DNA of 64,000 nt. Origin: Arthrobacter pascens. GTDB lineage: Bacteria > Actinomycetota > Actinomycetes > Actinomycetales > Micrococcaceae. Position 1 is the stretch's first letter; each line of letters begins with the position of its first letter. This document shows, in pieces, positions 48,594 to 56,480 of this stretch. The notes under the pieces are model-generated. The model did no database searches. It was not told where the DNA came from and saw only the letters and a list, made by a program, of their open reading frames with translations. Position numbers and translations under genes: made by a program. The stretch is taken from positions 310,001 to 374,000 of the forward strand of contig NZ_JAUSWY010000001.1 of NCBI RefSeq assembly GCF_030815585.1. The letters are read 5' to 3'.

Positions 48594-49931
48594 ATGACTG
48601 CTCTAGGCAGTAGGCTCGCCCCCAAACCGTCCGCCAAGGCCCCCCGCGCCATGACCCGCAAACGCTGGCTGATCATCTGGCTCGCTTTCATCGGGCTCAG
48701 TATCAATTATCTGGACCGTTCCAGCCTCAGTGTGGCCCTGCCCTTCATGGGCAAGGACTTTGAACTCACCGCCACCCAGCAGGGACTCATCTTTGCCGCA
48801 TTCTTCTGGGCGTACGATTTCTGCCAGCTGGCCGCCGGCTGGTATGTCGACAAGGTCGGGCCGCGAAGGTCCTTCTCGCTGGCGGCCGTGTGGTGGTCCG
48901 TCTTCACCATGGTGACGGCCGCGGCTCAGGGCTTCTGGTCGCTGTTCGCTGCCAGGTTCCTGCTCGGTGTCGGTGAAAGCCCGGCCCCGAGTACCGCAGC
49001 CAAAGTGGTGGCCACCTGGTTCCCGGTCCGCGAGCGGGCCTTTGCCACCAGCATCTGGGATTCCGGATCCCGGGTGGGTGCGGTCATCGCGCTGCCCATC
49101 GTCACGCTGATTGTCGCGGTCACCTCGTGGCATGCGGTCTTCATCATCATCGGCGTAGCCGGCCTTATCTGGGCCGCCGTGTGGTGGAAGGTGTACCGCA
49201 GCCCCGAAGAACACCCGACGGCCAACGCTGCCGAAGTGGCTTACATCCAGGAGGGCGGCGCCCGGAGCGCGTCCAGCGACGATGCAGGAGCTGCGAAGCT
49301 CCCATGGCGGGCACTCTTCAAATACCGCACCATCCTCAGCATGATGTTCGGATTCTTCTGCCTGAACAGCGCCATCTACTTCTTCATCACCTTCTTCCCG
49401 AGCTACCTGGTGAAGGAGCGCGGATTCGACCTGCTCAAATTCGGCTTCTTCGGTGCCATCCCAGGCATTTGTGCGGTGGGATTCGGGTGGCTGGCCGGCT
49501 ACGTCGCCGACCGTGCCGTACAGCGCGGAGTCTCGATAACCCGCGTCCGCAAGACCGCCATCGCCGGCGGACTGACCGGCGGTTCGGTCATCATGTTCGC
49601 TGCCCTGGTGCCCGAGGCGTGGATGGCCCTGGCGTTGCTGTCGGTAGCTTACTCCAGCCTCACTGTCGCCGCCACCGGCATCTGGTCACTGCCCGCGGAT
49701 GTTGCCCCGAGTTCCCGGCACGTCGGGTCCATTGGCGGCCTCCAGAACTTCGCTTCCAACCTGGCCGGCATTTTCACGCCGATCCTGATCGGCGTGCTGG
49801 TGGATCTGACGGGTTCCTTCGTGGCGCCGCTCGCCGTCATCGGAGTCGTTTCGCTGTTGGGTGCCGCGAACTATCTGTTCATTATGGGCAAGATCGAACC
49901 GCTGAAGGTGCCGGTGCCTGCCTCGGCGTAG
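48594..49931 (+). CDS. MFS transporter, anion:cation symporter (sugar-acid) family
   Basis: 445 aa from ATG 48594 after AAAGGAG. The ACS family (GudP/ExuT-like) is indicated by INYLDRSSLSVALPFM in helix 1, AAGWYVDKVGPRRSFSLA and the substrate-binding helix RFLLGVGESPAPSTAAKVV. About twelve membrane helices. It imports a hexonate, pentonate or uronate with protons. Divergent from the GntR gene and sharing the operator with the dehydratase operon, it is the uptake arm of that pathway. It ends at stem-loop copy 9. Confidence 0.92.
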   Translation: MTALGSRLAPKPSAKAPRAMTRKRWLIIWLAFIGLSINYLDRSSLSVALPFMGKDFELTATQQGLIFAAFFWAYDFCQLAAGWYVDKVGPRRSFSLAAVWWSVFTMVTAAAQGFWSLFAARFLLGVGESPAPSTAAKVVATWFPVRERAFATSIWDSGSRVGAVIALPIVTLIVAVTSWHAVFIIIGVAGLIWAAVWWKVYRSPEEHPTANAAEVAYIQEGGARSASSDDAGAAKLPWRALFKYRTILSMMFGFFCLNSAIYFFITFFPSYLVKERGFDLLKFGFFGAIPGICAVGFGWLAGYVADRAVQRGVSITRVRKTAIAGGLTGGSVIMFAALVPEAWMALALLSVAYSSLTVAATGIWSLPADVAPSSRHVGSIGGLQNFASNLAGIFTPILIGVLVDLTGSFVAPLAVIGVVSLLGAANYLFIMGKIEPLKVPVPASA

Positions 49932-49944
49932 GACAGTAACGCAG

Positions 49945-49978
49945 GAGGGCGACGGCGGGACCTCCCGCCGTCGTCCTC
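49945..49978. terminator. Palindromic stem-loop terminator, copy 9 of 12
   Basis: GAGGGCGACGGCGGGA pairs with TCCCGCCGTCGTCCTC across CC: 16 pairs including one G-T (G-U) wobble. It lies 14 bp after the MFS stop. Confidence 0.85.
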
Positions 49979-50055
49979 TTAACGCCGCACGGTTGTGCGC
50001 CTTGGCGTTTCGGTCCTACCGTGGGTTCGTGCTCTCCCAGAGACCAGGAGGAACC

Positions 50056-50418
50056 ATGTCCGGTGAGCCAGTGTTTTTTGAAATCGGCGTAGAAGACGCC
50101 CAGCGTGGTATGGCGTTCTACGGCGCGCTCTTCGGCTGGGAGTTCGCTCCCGGACCCTCCCAAGAGGGGTTTACCATCGGGACCCCAGGGATCCCCGGCG
50201 GCGTGCACGGCGGAGACCCCGGTGCCGTGCCCTATATATTCTTCCGAGTGGACGACATGGACGCTGCGTTGGACCGGGTGCGGGAACTGGGTGGCTCAGT
50301 CGATGATGCGGACCTTGCGGGCGAGGATGGTGCTGCGGAGTACGGCAGGTTCAAGCTTTGCAAGGATGATCAGGGTTCAGCCTTCGGCCTGCACCAACCT
50401 CCACGTCCGGCCGTCTAG
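50056..50418 (+). CDS. VOC family protein (glyoxalase/bleomycin-resistance fold)
   Basis: 120 aa from ATG 50056 with AGGAGG upstream. A single VOC module pair: FFEIGVEDAQRGMAFYGALFGWEF, then IPGGVHGG, YIFFRVDDMDAALDRVRELGG and a C-terminal FKLCKDDQGSAFGLHQP. The family covers metal-dependent isomerases, dioxygenases and antibiotic-binding proteins; the ligand is not predictable here. It precedes an ArsR/SRPBCC pair, a frequent association in actinobacteria. Confidence 0.88.
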   Translation: MSGEPVFFEIGVEDAQRGMAFYGALFGWEFAPGPSQEGFTIGTPGIPGGVHGGDPGAVPYIFFRVDDMDAALDRVRELGGSVDDADLAGEDGAAEYGRFKLCKDDQGSAFGLHQPPRPAV

Positions 50419-50526
50419 CTTCAACCGGCTCTACGGCGCCCTCGTAAATGACCCGTGCCAGCGCGCCGTCAAGAATCTTTGCAGCCTACGCGGCCCCATT
50501 GACACTCCTCCTTCACCGGCATATCC

Positions 50527-50544
50527 TACAACCAAATGGTTGTA
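50527..50544. promoter_or_regulatory. ArsR-type operator covering its own start codon
   Basis: TACAACCA-AA-TGGTTGTA is a perfect 8-bp dyad that includes ATG 50536. A TATCCT element (50522-50527) would place transcription start beside that ATG, so the regulator could block its own leaderless transcript. Confidence 0.6.
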
Positions 50545-50868
50545 GATCTAATGAGTGATGCCGACGTCGACCGCCTCTTCCAGGCGTTCGCTGATGCTAC
50601 CCGCCGGGATATTGTCCGCCGGGTTACGGTGGCTGAATATTCGGTGTCCGGCCTTGCTGCCCTCTACGCCATGAGTTTCGCTGCAGTGCAGAAGCATGTG
50701 GCGGTGTTGGAACGCGCGTCCTTGGTTACCAAGGAAAAGCGCGGAAGGGAGCAGATCGTGCGGGGCAATCATGAAGGCCTGCAGAAAGCCCGGCGACTGC
50801 TCGATGAGTATGAGGCGATCTGGCGGCAACGAGTCGGGCGGATCGCGGACATTCTGGCTGAAGGATAG
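50536..50868 (+). CDS. ArsR-family regulator paired with an SRPBCC gene
   Basis: 110 aa from ATG 50536; ATG 50551 is the shorter option. Winged helix with FADATRRDIVRRVTV, SVSGLAALYAMSFAAVQKHVAVLERASLV and the wing EKRGREQIV. There is no metal-binding Cys motif, as expected for the subgroup that is encoded beside SRPBCC (AHSA1) proteins rather than metal sensors. The palindrome at 50527-50544 suggests autorepression. The SRPBCC gene starts 13 bp downstream. Confidence 0.9.
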   Translation: MVVDLMSDADVDRLFQAFADATRRDIVRRVTVAEYSVSGLAALYAMSFAAVQKHVAVLERASLVTKEKRGREQIVRGNHEGLQKARRLLDEYEAIWRQRVGRIADILAEG

Positions 50869-50881
50869 GAAGGGTTCTGCA

Positions 50882-51379
50882 ATGACAGTTATCAGTTCCA
50901 CCAAGAATCTCGAGGCATTGAGCTTCACCCTTGTCGCCGAGTTTGATGCCGGCGTCGAGCGGGTCTGGCAGATCTGGGAAGACCCTCGCCAGCTTGAGCG
51001 CTGGTGGGGACCGCCCACCTGGCCTGCCACTTTCGAGGACTTCGACTTCCAGCCGGGCGGGAAGGCCGCGTACTACATGACCGGCCCCGAGGGCGAAAAG
51101 GCCGCGGGCTGGTGGCGCTTCACGGCCATCCAGGCCCCGAACAGCCTGGAGTTCGACGACGGTTTCGCCGATGACAACGGCGCTCCCGTCGAGGCCATGG
51201 GGACCACCCATGCGACCGTCACCCTCGAGGAGAACGGCGGCCGAACCCGGATGACCATCAACTCGTCCTTCGAATCCGAGGAGCAGATGGAGAAGATGGT
51301 CGACATGGGCATGGAAGAGGGCATGAAGGAGGCCGTCGGCCAGATCGATGCCATCCTTTCCGAGCACGCACGCGCCTGA
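50882..51379 (+). CDS. SRPBCC / AHSA1-type protein
   Basis: 165 aa from ATG 50882 with GGAAGGG upstream. The AHSA1-like SRPBCC fold is seen in FTLVAEFDAGVERVWQIWEDPRQLERWWGP, PGGKAAYYMTGPEGE and a long C-terminal helix with MGMEEGMKEAVGQIDAIL. Such proteins bind hydrophobic ligands in a deep cavity; a chaperone-cofactor role is known only for the eukaryotic Aha1 relatives. Encoded with the ArsR gene as a two-gene unit that ends at stem-loop copy 10. Confidence 0.9.
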   Translation: MTVISSTKNLEALSFTLVAEFDAGVERVWQIWEDPRQLERWWGPPTWPATFEDFDFQPGGKAAYYMTGPEGEKAAGWWRFTAIQAPNSLEFDDGFADDNGAPVEAMGTTHATVTLEENGGRTRMTINSSFESEEQMEKMVDMGMEEGMKEAVGQIDAILSEHARA

Positions 51380-51422
51380 CGGCCCCACTGGACCATCACT
51401 GGCCGGAAACCGGACGAAAGCG

Positions 51423-51460
51423 AAGGGGACGACGGCGGTACCTCCCGCCGTCGTCCCCTT
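51423..51460. terminator. Palindromic stem-loop terminator, copy 10 of 12
   Basis: AAGGGGACGACGGCGG pairs with CCGCCGTCGTCCCCTT (16 pairs) around a 6-nt loop; the inner GGGA/TCCC pairs of other copies are partly lost. It lies 44 bp after the SRPBCC stop. Confidence 0.8.
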
Positions 51461-51552
51461 GCGCATGCCGGGGCCCGTGTGCTGATCATAGACACGGTGT
51501 TTGCCGGACAATCCGTGGCGAAACAACAGCAGAAGACGATCTAGGAGTAGCC

Positions 51553-51897
51553 GTGGCGGCGCTGACAGTATCCAGGCTTCAGGGCAGCTTCAACGTTGTG
51601 AGCGGGGTCTGGCCGCTGGTCCATATGCGCAGCTTTGAGGCCGTAACCGGACCCAAGACAGACAAATGGCTGGTCCGCACGGTCTCTGGGCTCCTGGTCA
51701 CCATTGGTGTGGTCCAGTTGCTCACCCCGGACGATACCCAAAGTGTAGCTTTCGCCAAGCGCCTTGGGATCGGAACAGCAGCCACGCTGGCCGCCATCGA
51801 CCTGACGTACGTGGCCAAGGGGCGGATCAGCAGGATCTACCTCCTCGATGCGGCCATCGAAGTCCTATGGATCCGCAGGTGGCAGCGGAAGCGGTAG
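51553..51897 (+). CDS. Small conserved-looking membrane protein, unknown function
   Basis: 114 aa from GTG 51553 after TAGGAGTAGCC. The segment VSGVWPLVHMRSFEAVTGPKTDKWLVR, then two hydrophobic helices (VSGLLVTIGVVQLL and GIGTAATLAAIDLTYV) and a basic end RRWQRKR. I do not recognise a named domain. The predicted topology is two to three short membrane spans. It is convergent with the small genes at 51944-52448. Confidence 0.65.
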   Translation: MAALTVSRLQGSFNVVSGVWPLVHMRSFEAVTGPKTDKWLVRTVSGLLVTIGVVQLLTPDDTQSVAFAKRLGIGTAATLAAIDLTYVAKGRISRIYLLDAAIEVLWIRRWQRKR

Positions 51898-51943
51898 CCC
51901 GCCGGCGCGGGTTGCCGGCGGAAGGACAATTGACGGCGTCGCG

Positions 51944-52189
51944 TCAGCCTTCGTCCTGTTCGGGTACTTCGATTTGGAAGCCGCAGATACACCTGAGGAC
52001 GCGGGTGGAGAGGTAGACGTCCAGGGCCCAATACTGGACATTCTCTGTTGACCGGGGTCCCTGGAGGTGCCGAAGTTCTGTCCCGCTCTTTTCCATCGGT
52101 TGTCCGCAGTGCATGTACTGCCCTCCGAAGACGAGCACATTGCACTGATTGGATTCGCCAGGGGCGTAGGCGTCTGAGCTGATGGACAT
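51944..52189 (-). CDS. Small zinc-ribbon-like hypothetical protein
   Basis: 81 aa. Two Cys-containing knuckles, YMHCGQPM in the middle and RCICGFQIEVP near the end, look like the halves of a small zinc ribbon, though each knuckle is incomplete (C-G and C-x-C-G). The C-terminus is acidic. Its ATG lies one base after the stop of the upstream gene (52191-52448), so the two form an operon. Function unknown. Confidence 0.5.
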   Translation of the reverse strand: MSISSDAYAPGESNQCNVLVFGGQYMHCGQPMEKSGTELRHLQGPRSTENVQYWALDVYLSTRVLRCICGFQIEVPEQDEG

Positions 52190-52190
52190 G

Positions 52191-52448
52191 TCAGGCAGCC
52201 GAGGGGTAGCTGGCCAGGATGTAGTCCGCTGCTGCGGGGCCGTTCATCCGGAGCCGGCTGTCCTGGATGTCGATTCCGTTTCGTCTCATGGCGGCGCGGA
52301 ACGCGTCGTCTGGTTTGGGATCAACGCGGTCCAGGATGCACCAGCTGACGTATAGTCCGTAAAGGCAATCGGGCTGAAGCGGGCAGTCGGTGTCCGGGTC
52401 CGGAACAGTGGCTTCGTTGAGGAATCGTTCAAAGTGGGAGGTGGCCAT
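52191..52448 (-). CDS. Small hypothetical protein with a primase-C-terminal-like pattern
   Basis: 85 aa from ATG 52448. FERFLNEATVPDPDTDCPLQPDCLYGLYVSWCIL, then FRAAMRRNGI and a C-terminal YILASYPSAA. The L-Y-x-x-Y-x-x-W-C spacing followed by F-x-x-A-M-x-x-x-G resembles the small winged-helix module at the end of some phage/plasmid primases. This is only a weak visual resemblance. No ribosome site is obvious. Confidence 0.5.
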   Translation of the reverse strand: MATSHFERFLNEATVPDPDTDCPLQPDCLYGLYVSWCILDRVDPKPDDAFRAAMRRNGIDIQDSRLRMNGPAAADYILASYPSAA

Positions 52449-52783
52449 GACGGGCTCATTTCCGCGGGTACATTATGTGCCGCCATGCGTCTACAGCGGC
52501 GTTTCTTGGCGGCCGTGCACTCGGCCGGAAGAAGTCCCGCCCTGACGGGCTGTCACTGGGACTGCTAATGAATTTACGGCTCGGGGCCGTGTATGTCCAG
52601 AGCACTGAAAAAAATCGGGAGCAGCTTGGGGACACCGCCGCGGTGGGTCTTCGCCGGGCTTCTCACGGGTCCGGTGTCGTCGCCGCGGACTCTGTCGTTC
52701 TACGCTGACCGGGCGTATTCTGGGCATGATGTGGGTCCGGAGGGTGTCCGGTCGTCCATGTGAAGCCTCGGGGGAAGGTGGCA
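52449..52783. other. Intergenic stretch without a convincing gene
   Basis: No frame here has good composition plus a ribosome site. An A-run (AAAAAAATCGGG region near 52609-52620) is the only low-complexity piece. Confidence 0.4.
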
Positions 52784-52990
52784 GTGATTCAGATGTGCAT
52801 CAGTGAGCTGTGGGACAGGCTCGATGCCACGACACAGAGATGGCTGGCGGAAAATCCAGGATGCCAGATCCTGCCGCGAACAGTATCGGCGAAGATCAGT
52901 ATCGCGGCGGGCGGAACCATCGAGCGTGACAGGCACGGACAGATGGTGCTGTCCAAGGAGGATCGTGACTTCATCGCCGCAAAGGCATAG
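52784..52990 (+). CDS. Small hypothetical protein (68 aa)
   Basis: GTG 52784 follows GGGGAAGG at 5 nt; ATG 52793 and GTG 52760 are other in-frame starts. The product reads ISELWDRLDATTQRWLAENPGCQILPRTVSAKISIAAGG and ends SKEDRDFIAAKA. No domain recognised; a short helical N-terminus and a beta-like C-terminus. It precedes the aldehyde dehydrogenase but is separated by 157 bp. Confidence 0.5.
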   Translation: MIQMCISELWDRLDATTQRWLAENPGCQILPRTVSAKISIAAGGTIERDRHGQMVLSKEDRDFIAAKA

Positions 52991-53147
52991 GCCGCCAGTG
53001 TGTAGCCCATTTTGCCTCCGGGCTGCTGGAGAAGATGGCATGACGAGGGTGAAGTCCGGGCGCTGACGCCGTTGCAGCCTGGTCGCAACCTCTGAATCCC
53101 TAGCATGGGAGCCAGGACGAAGACGTCTGTCATCCAGAGGAGTAACC

Positions 53148-54671
53148 ATGACTGTTTATGTACAGCCCGGCCAAGAAGGATCCAAGGTCCAGTTCAAGGA
53201 CCGCTACGAGAACTGGATCGGCGGCGAGTGGGTGGCTCCTACCACCGGCCAATACATCGAGAACGTCTCCCCAGTGAACGGCAAGCAGTTCACCGAGGTG
53301 GCCCGCGGTGCCGCTGCTGATGTTGAGCTGGCACTGGATGCCGCCCACAAGGCCGCCCCAGCGTGGGGCAAGGCCTCGGCCACGGAGCGCGCCGCCGTGC
53401 TGAACAGGATCGCGGATCGGATCGACGCCAACCTCGAGATGCTGGCCGTGGCCGAAACCTGGGACAACGGCAAACCCATCCGTGAAACTCTCAACGCGGA
53501 CATCCCGCTCGCCGCGGACCACTTCCGCTACTTCGCCAGCGCTATCCGCGCCCAGGAAGGCCGGCTGTCCCAGCTCGACGACGACACGACGGCCTACCAC
53601 TTCCACGAACCGCTCGGCGTGGTCGGACAGATCATCCCGTGGAACTTCCCCATCCTGATGGCCGTCTGGAAGCTGGCCCCGGCGCTCGCCGCAGGCAACG
53701 CCGTGGTCCTCAAGCCGGCGTCCAATACGCCGGCCTCCATCCTGGTCCTGGCCGAACTCATCGCGGACCTGCTCCCGGCGGGCCTGCTGAACATCGTCAA
53801 CGGCTTCGGCACAGAGGTTGGCAAGCCGCTGGCGTCCAGCCCCCGGATCCGGAAGATCGCCTTCACCGGCGAAACATCCACGGGACGGCTGATCAGCCAG
53901 TACGCCAGCCAGAACCTGATTCCGGTCACCCTGGAACTGGGCGGCAAGAGCCCCAACATCTTCTTCAACGACGTTGCCGACTCCAGCGACGCCTTCTACG
54001 ACAAGGCCCTTGAAGGCTTCACCCTGTATGCCTTCAACCAGGGCGAAGTCTGCAGCAGCCCGTCCCGCGCCCTGGTCCAGGATGGCATCTACGATTCCTT
54101 CATGGCCGACGCCGTCGCCCGGACGCAGAAAATCATCCAGGGCAACCCACTGGACACCAACACCCAGATCGGCGCCCAGGCGTCGGTAGGCCAGATGGAG
54201 AAGATCCTCTCCTACATCGATATCGGGCTCGACGAGGGCGCCAAGATCCTGGCCGGCGGTGCACAGACGGAGCTCGACGGCGATCTGGCCGGCGGCTTCT
54301 ACGTCCAGCCCACCATCTTCGAGGGCAACAACAAGATGCGGATCTTCCAGGAGGAAATCTTCGGCCCCGTGCTCTCCGTGGCACGCTTTACGGACTACAA
54401 CGACGCCATCAGCATCGCCAACGACACCCTGTACGGCCTTGGTGCCGGCGTCTGGTCCCGCAACGGGAACGTGGCTTACCGCGCCGGCCGCGAAATCCAG
54501 GCCGGCCGCGTCTGGGTCAACAACTACCACGCCTACCCGGCCGGTGCCGCGTTCGGCGGCTACAAGTCCTCGGGCATCGGCCGTGAGAACCACTCCATGA
54601 TGCTGGACCACTACCAGCAGACCAAGAACCTCCTGGTCAGCCACTCCGAAAATAAGCTCGGCTTCTTCTAG
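53148..54671 (+). CDS. Aldehyde dehydrogenase, acetaldehyde dehydrogenase (ExaC/AldB) type
   Basis: 507 aa. Full-length [34 protein letters not shown], general-base Glu in [12 protein letters not shown] and the active-site Cys in [13 protein letters not shown], with the C-terminal [21 protein letters not shown] is typical of the acetaldehyde/ExaC group. NAD+-dependent oxidation of a short aldehyde to the acid in the cytoplasm. It could dispose of acetaldehyde from the amino-alcohol cluster at 15.5-19.8 kb, but it is 33 kb away and is not in an operon with it. Ends before stem-loop copy 11. Confidence 0.92.
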   Translation: MTVYVQPGQEGSKVQFKDRYENWIGGEWVAPTTGQYIENVSPVNGKQFTEVARGAAADVELALDAAHKAAPAWGKASATERAAVLNRIADRIDANLEMLAVAETWDNGKPIRETLNADIPLAADHFRYFASAIRAQEGRLSQLDDDTTAYHFHEPLGVVGQIIPWNFPILMAVWKLAPALAAGNAVVLKPASNTPASILVLAELIADLLPAGLLNIVNGFGTEVGKPLASSPRIRKIAFTGETSTGRLISQYASQNLIPVTLELGGKSPNIFFNDVADSSDAFYDKALEGFTLYAFNQGEVCSSPSRALVQDGIYDSFMADAVARTQKIIQGNPLDTNTQIGAQASVGQMEKILSYIDIGLDEGAKILAGGAQTELDGDLAGGFYVQPTIFEGNNKMRIFQEEIFGPVLSVARFTDYNDAISIANDTLYGLGAGVWSRNGNVAYRAGREIQAGRVWVNNYHAYPAGAAFGGYKSSGIGRENHSMMLDHYQQTKNLLVSHSENKLGFF

Positions 54672-54750
54672 AGCCTGAACCTCGCCGAGCACGCCCGGAC
54701 CTGACCGCCTACTGCACCAGAGCTACCGGCAGCAGCACAAAAGGGCCAGT

Positions 54751-54780
54751 GTACGACGGCGGGACTTCCCGCCGTCGTAC
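54751..54780. terminator. Palindromic stem-loop terminator, copy 11 of 12
   Basis: GTACGACGGCGGGA pairs perfectly with TCCCGCCGTCGTAC across CT (14 pairs). The outermost pairs differ from other copies (GTAC instead of GGAC/GTCC), with pairing retained. Confidence 0.8.
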
Positions 54781-54818
54781 TCTCCTGTCAGGCAACGGCA
54801 TCACGAAAGGATAAATGA

Positions 54819-55415
54819 ATGACGAGAATGTTGATTATTGGACCTCCCGGTTCCGGCAAGGGAACGCAGGCGGAACGCATTTCGGAGCGCCTCGGCGTTG
54901 TTGCGATCTCCACCGGTGACATCTTCCGCGCCAACGTCAAGGGTGAGACGCCGCTTGGCATCGAAGCCAGGAAGTACATGGACGACGGTGACTTCGTTCC
55001 GGACACTGTCACCAACAAAATGGTGCGGGACCGGCTCAGCGAGCCCGACGTCGAGGACGGCTTCCTGCTGGACGGCTACCCCCGGACTACGGCGCAGGTG
55101 GACTACCTTGACGCGATCCTTGCCAACGGTGAGCAGAAGCTTGACGTGGTCCTGCAGCTGACTGCTGACGACGAGGAACTCGTTGCACGCCTTCTGGGCC
55201 GTGCCAAGGAAACCGGCCGGAGCGACGACACCGAGGCCGTCATCCAGCACCGGCTGGACCTGTACCACGAGCAGACCGAGGCCGTTGTGGCCAAGTATGC
55301 CGGGCGGGGCATACTGACCAAGGTTGACGGCATTGGAGGGATCGACGAGGTGACTAACCGCGTGTTGGGCGCCATCGAAAACCTAAGCAGTGTCTCCATC
55401 GTAAGCACGCGGTAG
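54819..55415 (+). CDS. adk: Adenylate kinase, stand-alone copy
   Basis: 198 aa from ATG 54819 with AAAGGA eight bases upstream. P-loop GPPGSGKGT at residues 8-16, AISTGDIFRANV, DGFLLDGYPRTTAQ and a short lid LLGRAKETGRSDDTEAVIQHRL, typical of actinobacterial enzymes. It interconverts ATP + AMP and two ADP. In actinobacteria adk normally lies between secY and map/infA in the ribosomal cluster. Here it is alone, flanked by two stem-loops, so it may be a second copy; only the whole genome would show. Confidence 0.92.
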   Translation: MTRMLIIGPPGSGKGTQAERISERLGVVAISTGDIFRANVKGETPLGIEARKYMDDGDFVPDTVTNKMVRDRLSEPDVEDGFLLDGYPRTTAQVDYLDAILANGEQKLDVVLQLTADDEELVARLLGRAKETGRSDDTEAVIQHRLDLYHEQTEAVVAKYAGRGILTKVDGIGGIDEVTNRVLGAIENLSSVSIVSTR

Positions 55416-55434
55416 TCCCGCGACGCAAAAGGCC

Positions 55435-55470
55435 AGAGGACGACGACGGGTGCTCCCGCCGTCGTCCTCT
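55435..55470. terminator. Palindromic stem-loop terminator, copy 12 of 12
   Basis: AGAGGACGACGACGGG pairs with CCCGCCGTCGTCCTCT around TGCT, with one A-C mismatch, followed by TCTTTG. It lies between convergent ends at 55415 and 55503. Confidence 0.8.
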
Positions 55471-55502
55471 CTTTGCGGGAGAGTCCTGGCCCGAGGCTTC
55501 GG

Positions 55503-56477
55503 TCATGGCCGAACATTCCACGTCAGGGCAGGCTCGCTGATTTCCGGGGAGCACGCTTCATAGGCTGCGGCAGCGATGGCGAGATCCTCCCACGGCATGC
55601 CTGTCGTCTTGAACACCGCGGGCCGGTCCTCCCGGGCGTGGATACGACCGGACATCATATCCGCCAGGGTGTTGAGACTCTCCGGCCCGGCAATGGCGCC
55701 GGAGGTCAATGCCTGGATGATGTCGCCGGCCTCGTTGAGGGAACTCCGGAGGGATTCGACGTAGATGCCTGCACGGGACATCAGGGCGTCATCCAGTTCA
55801 CGCCTTCCCGGTTCATGTGAACCCATGGCGACGACGACCGCCGTGTCCTTCACCCTCGAACCGTCAAAGAGCGGCTCGGCTGAACCGGTACAGCAGATGA
55901 TCAGCTCGGCATCAGCCACCTTGTCCGCGCTTGAAACATGGGCGTTCAGCCCGATTTGAGAGGCACGTTCGGCCAGAGCCCTCGAGGCGGCTGCATTCCG
56001 CCCCACAACTCCGATGCTGGTTAGCGCAAAGACGCTGTCAAAAGCCTTGATGTGCTCCCATGCCTGCGGTCCGGTGCCGAAGACCAGGAGACTCTTGGGG
56101 CACGGCGAGGAGAGCCGCAAAGCGCCCAAGGCAGACACAGCCGGCGTGCGGAGGTTTGTCAGTGCCGTGCCGTCAATTACTGCCAAGGGCCGTTGGTCGG
56201 AGCCGCCGAAGAGCGCGTACAGGCCCTGAACCACGGGGAGCCCGGCGGATGCATTGTCAGGGCTGATCGTAAGGACCTTCGTTCCGGCGTAGTGGCTGGA
56301 GGTGGACGGCATCTGCAGCAGTTGTCCCCTGCTGGTGGCCAGTCTCGTGCGTAGACCATCATGCTCGGGATCGAAACCGTCCAGCAGGAAGTTTTCCAGC
56401 TCCCTGACTGCGTCGGGGATGGTGACCGTCTTCCCGAGGTCGGATCCGCTGATGAAGATGGGGGCTGGTTGAGTCAT
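55503..56477 (-). CDS. Ornithine cyclodeaminase / mu-crystallin family protein
   Basis: 324 aa. NAD(P)-binding Rossmann core LLVFGTGPQAWEHIKAF, the DGTALTNLRTPAVSALGALRL substrate region, and LIICCTGSAEPLFDG. The family includes ornithine and lysine cyclodeaminases, alanine dehydrogenase-like enzymes and ketimine reductases; the reaction here is unspecified. It lies three bases downstream of a Glu/Leu-type dehydrogenase gene, so both probably act on the same amino or imino acid. Confidence 0.87.
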   Translation of the reverse strand: MTQPAPIFISGSDLGKTVTIPDAVRELENFLLDGFDPEHDGLRTRLATSRGQLLQMPSTSSHYAGTKVLTISPDNASAGLPVVQGLYALFGGSDQRPLAVIDGTALTNLRTPAVSALGALRLSSPCPKSLLVFGTGPQAWEHIKAFDSVFALTSIGVVGRNAAASRALAERASQIGLNAHVSSADKVADAELIICCTGSAEPLFDGSRVKDTAVVVAMGSHEPGRRELDDALMSRAGIYVESLRSSLNEAGDIIQALTSGAIAGPESLNTLADMMSGRIHAREDRPAVFKTTGMPWEDLAIAAAAYEACSPEISEPALTWNVRP

Positions 56478-56480
56478 GTC

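Noticed and set aside
52475..52727. Overlapping short frames on both strands between the small genes
   Set aside because: Arg/Pro-rich shadow-like translations, no ribosome sites, no reason to prefer either strand.
53130..54692. 520-codon open frame opposite the ALDH gene
   Set aside because: Antisense shadow of a well-supported ALDH; Val/Gly/Asp-rich composition without any motif.
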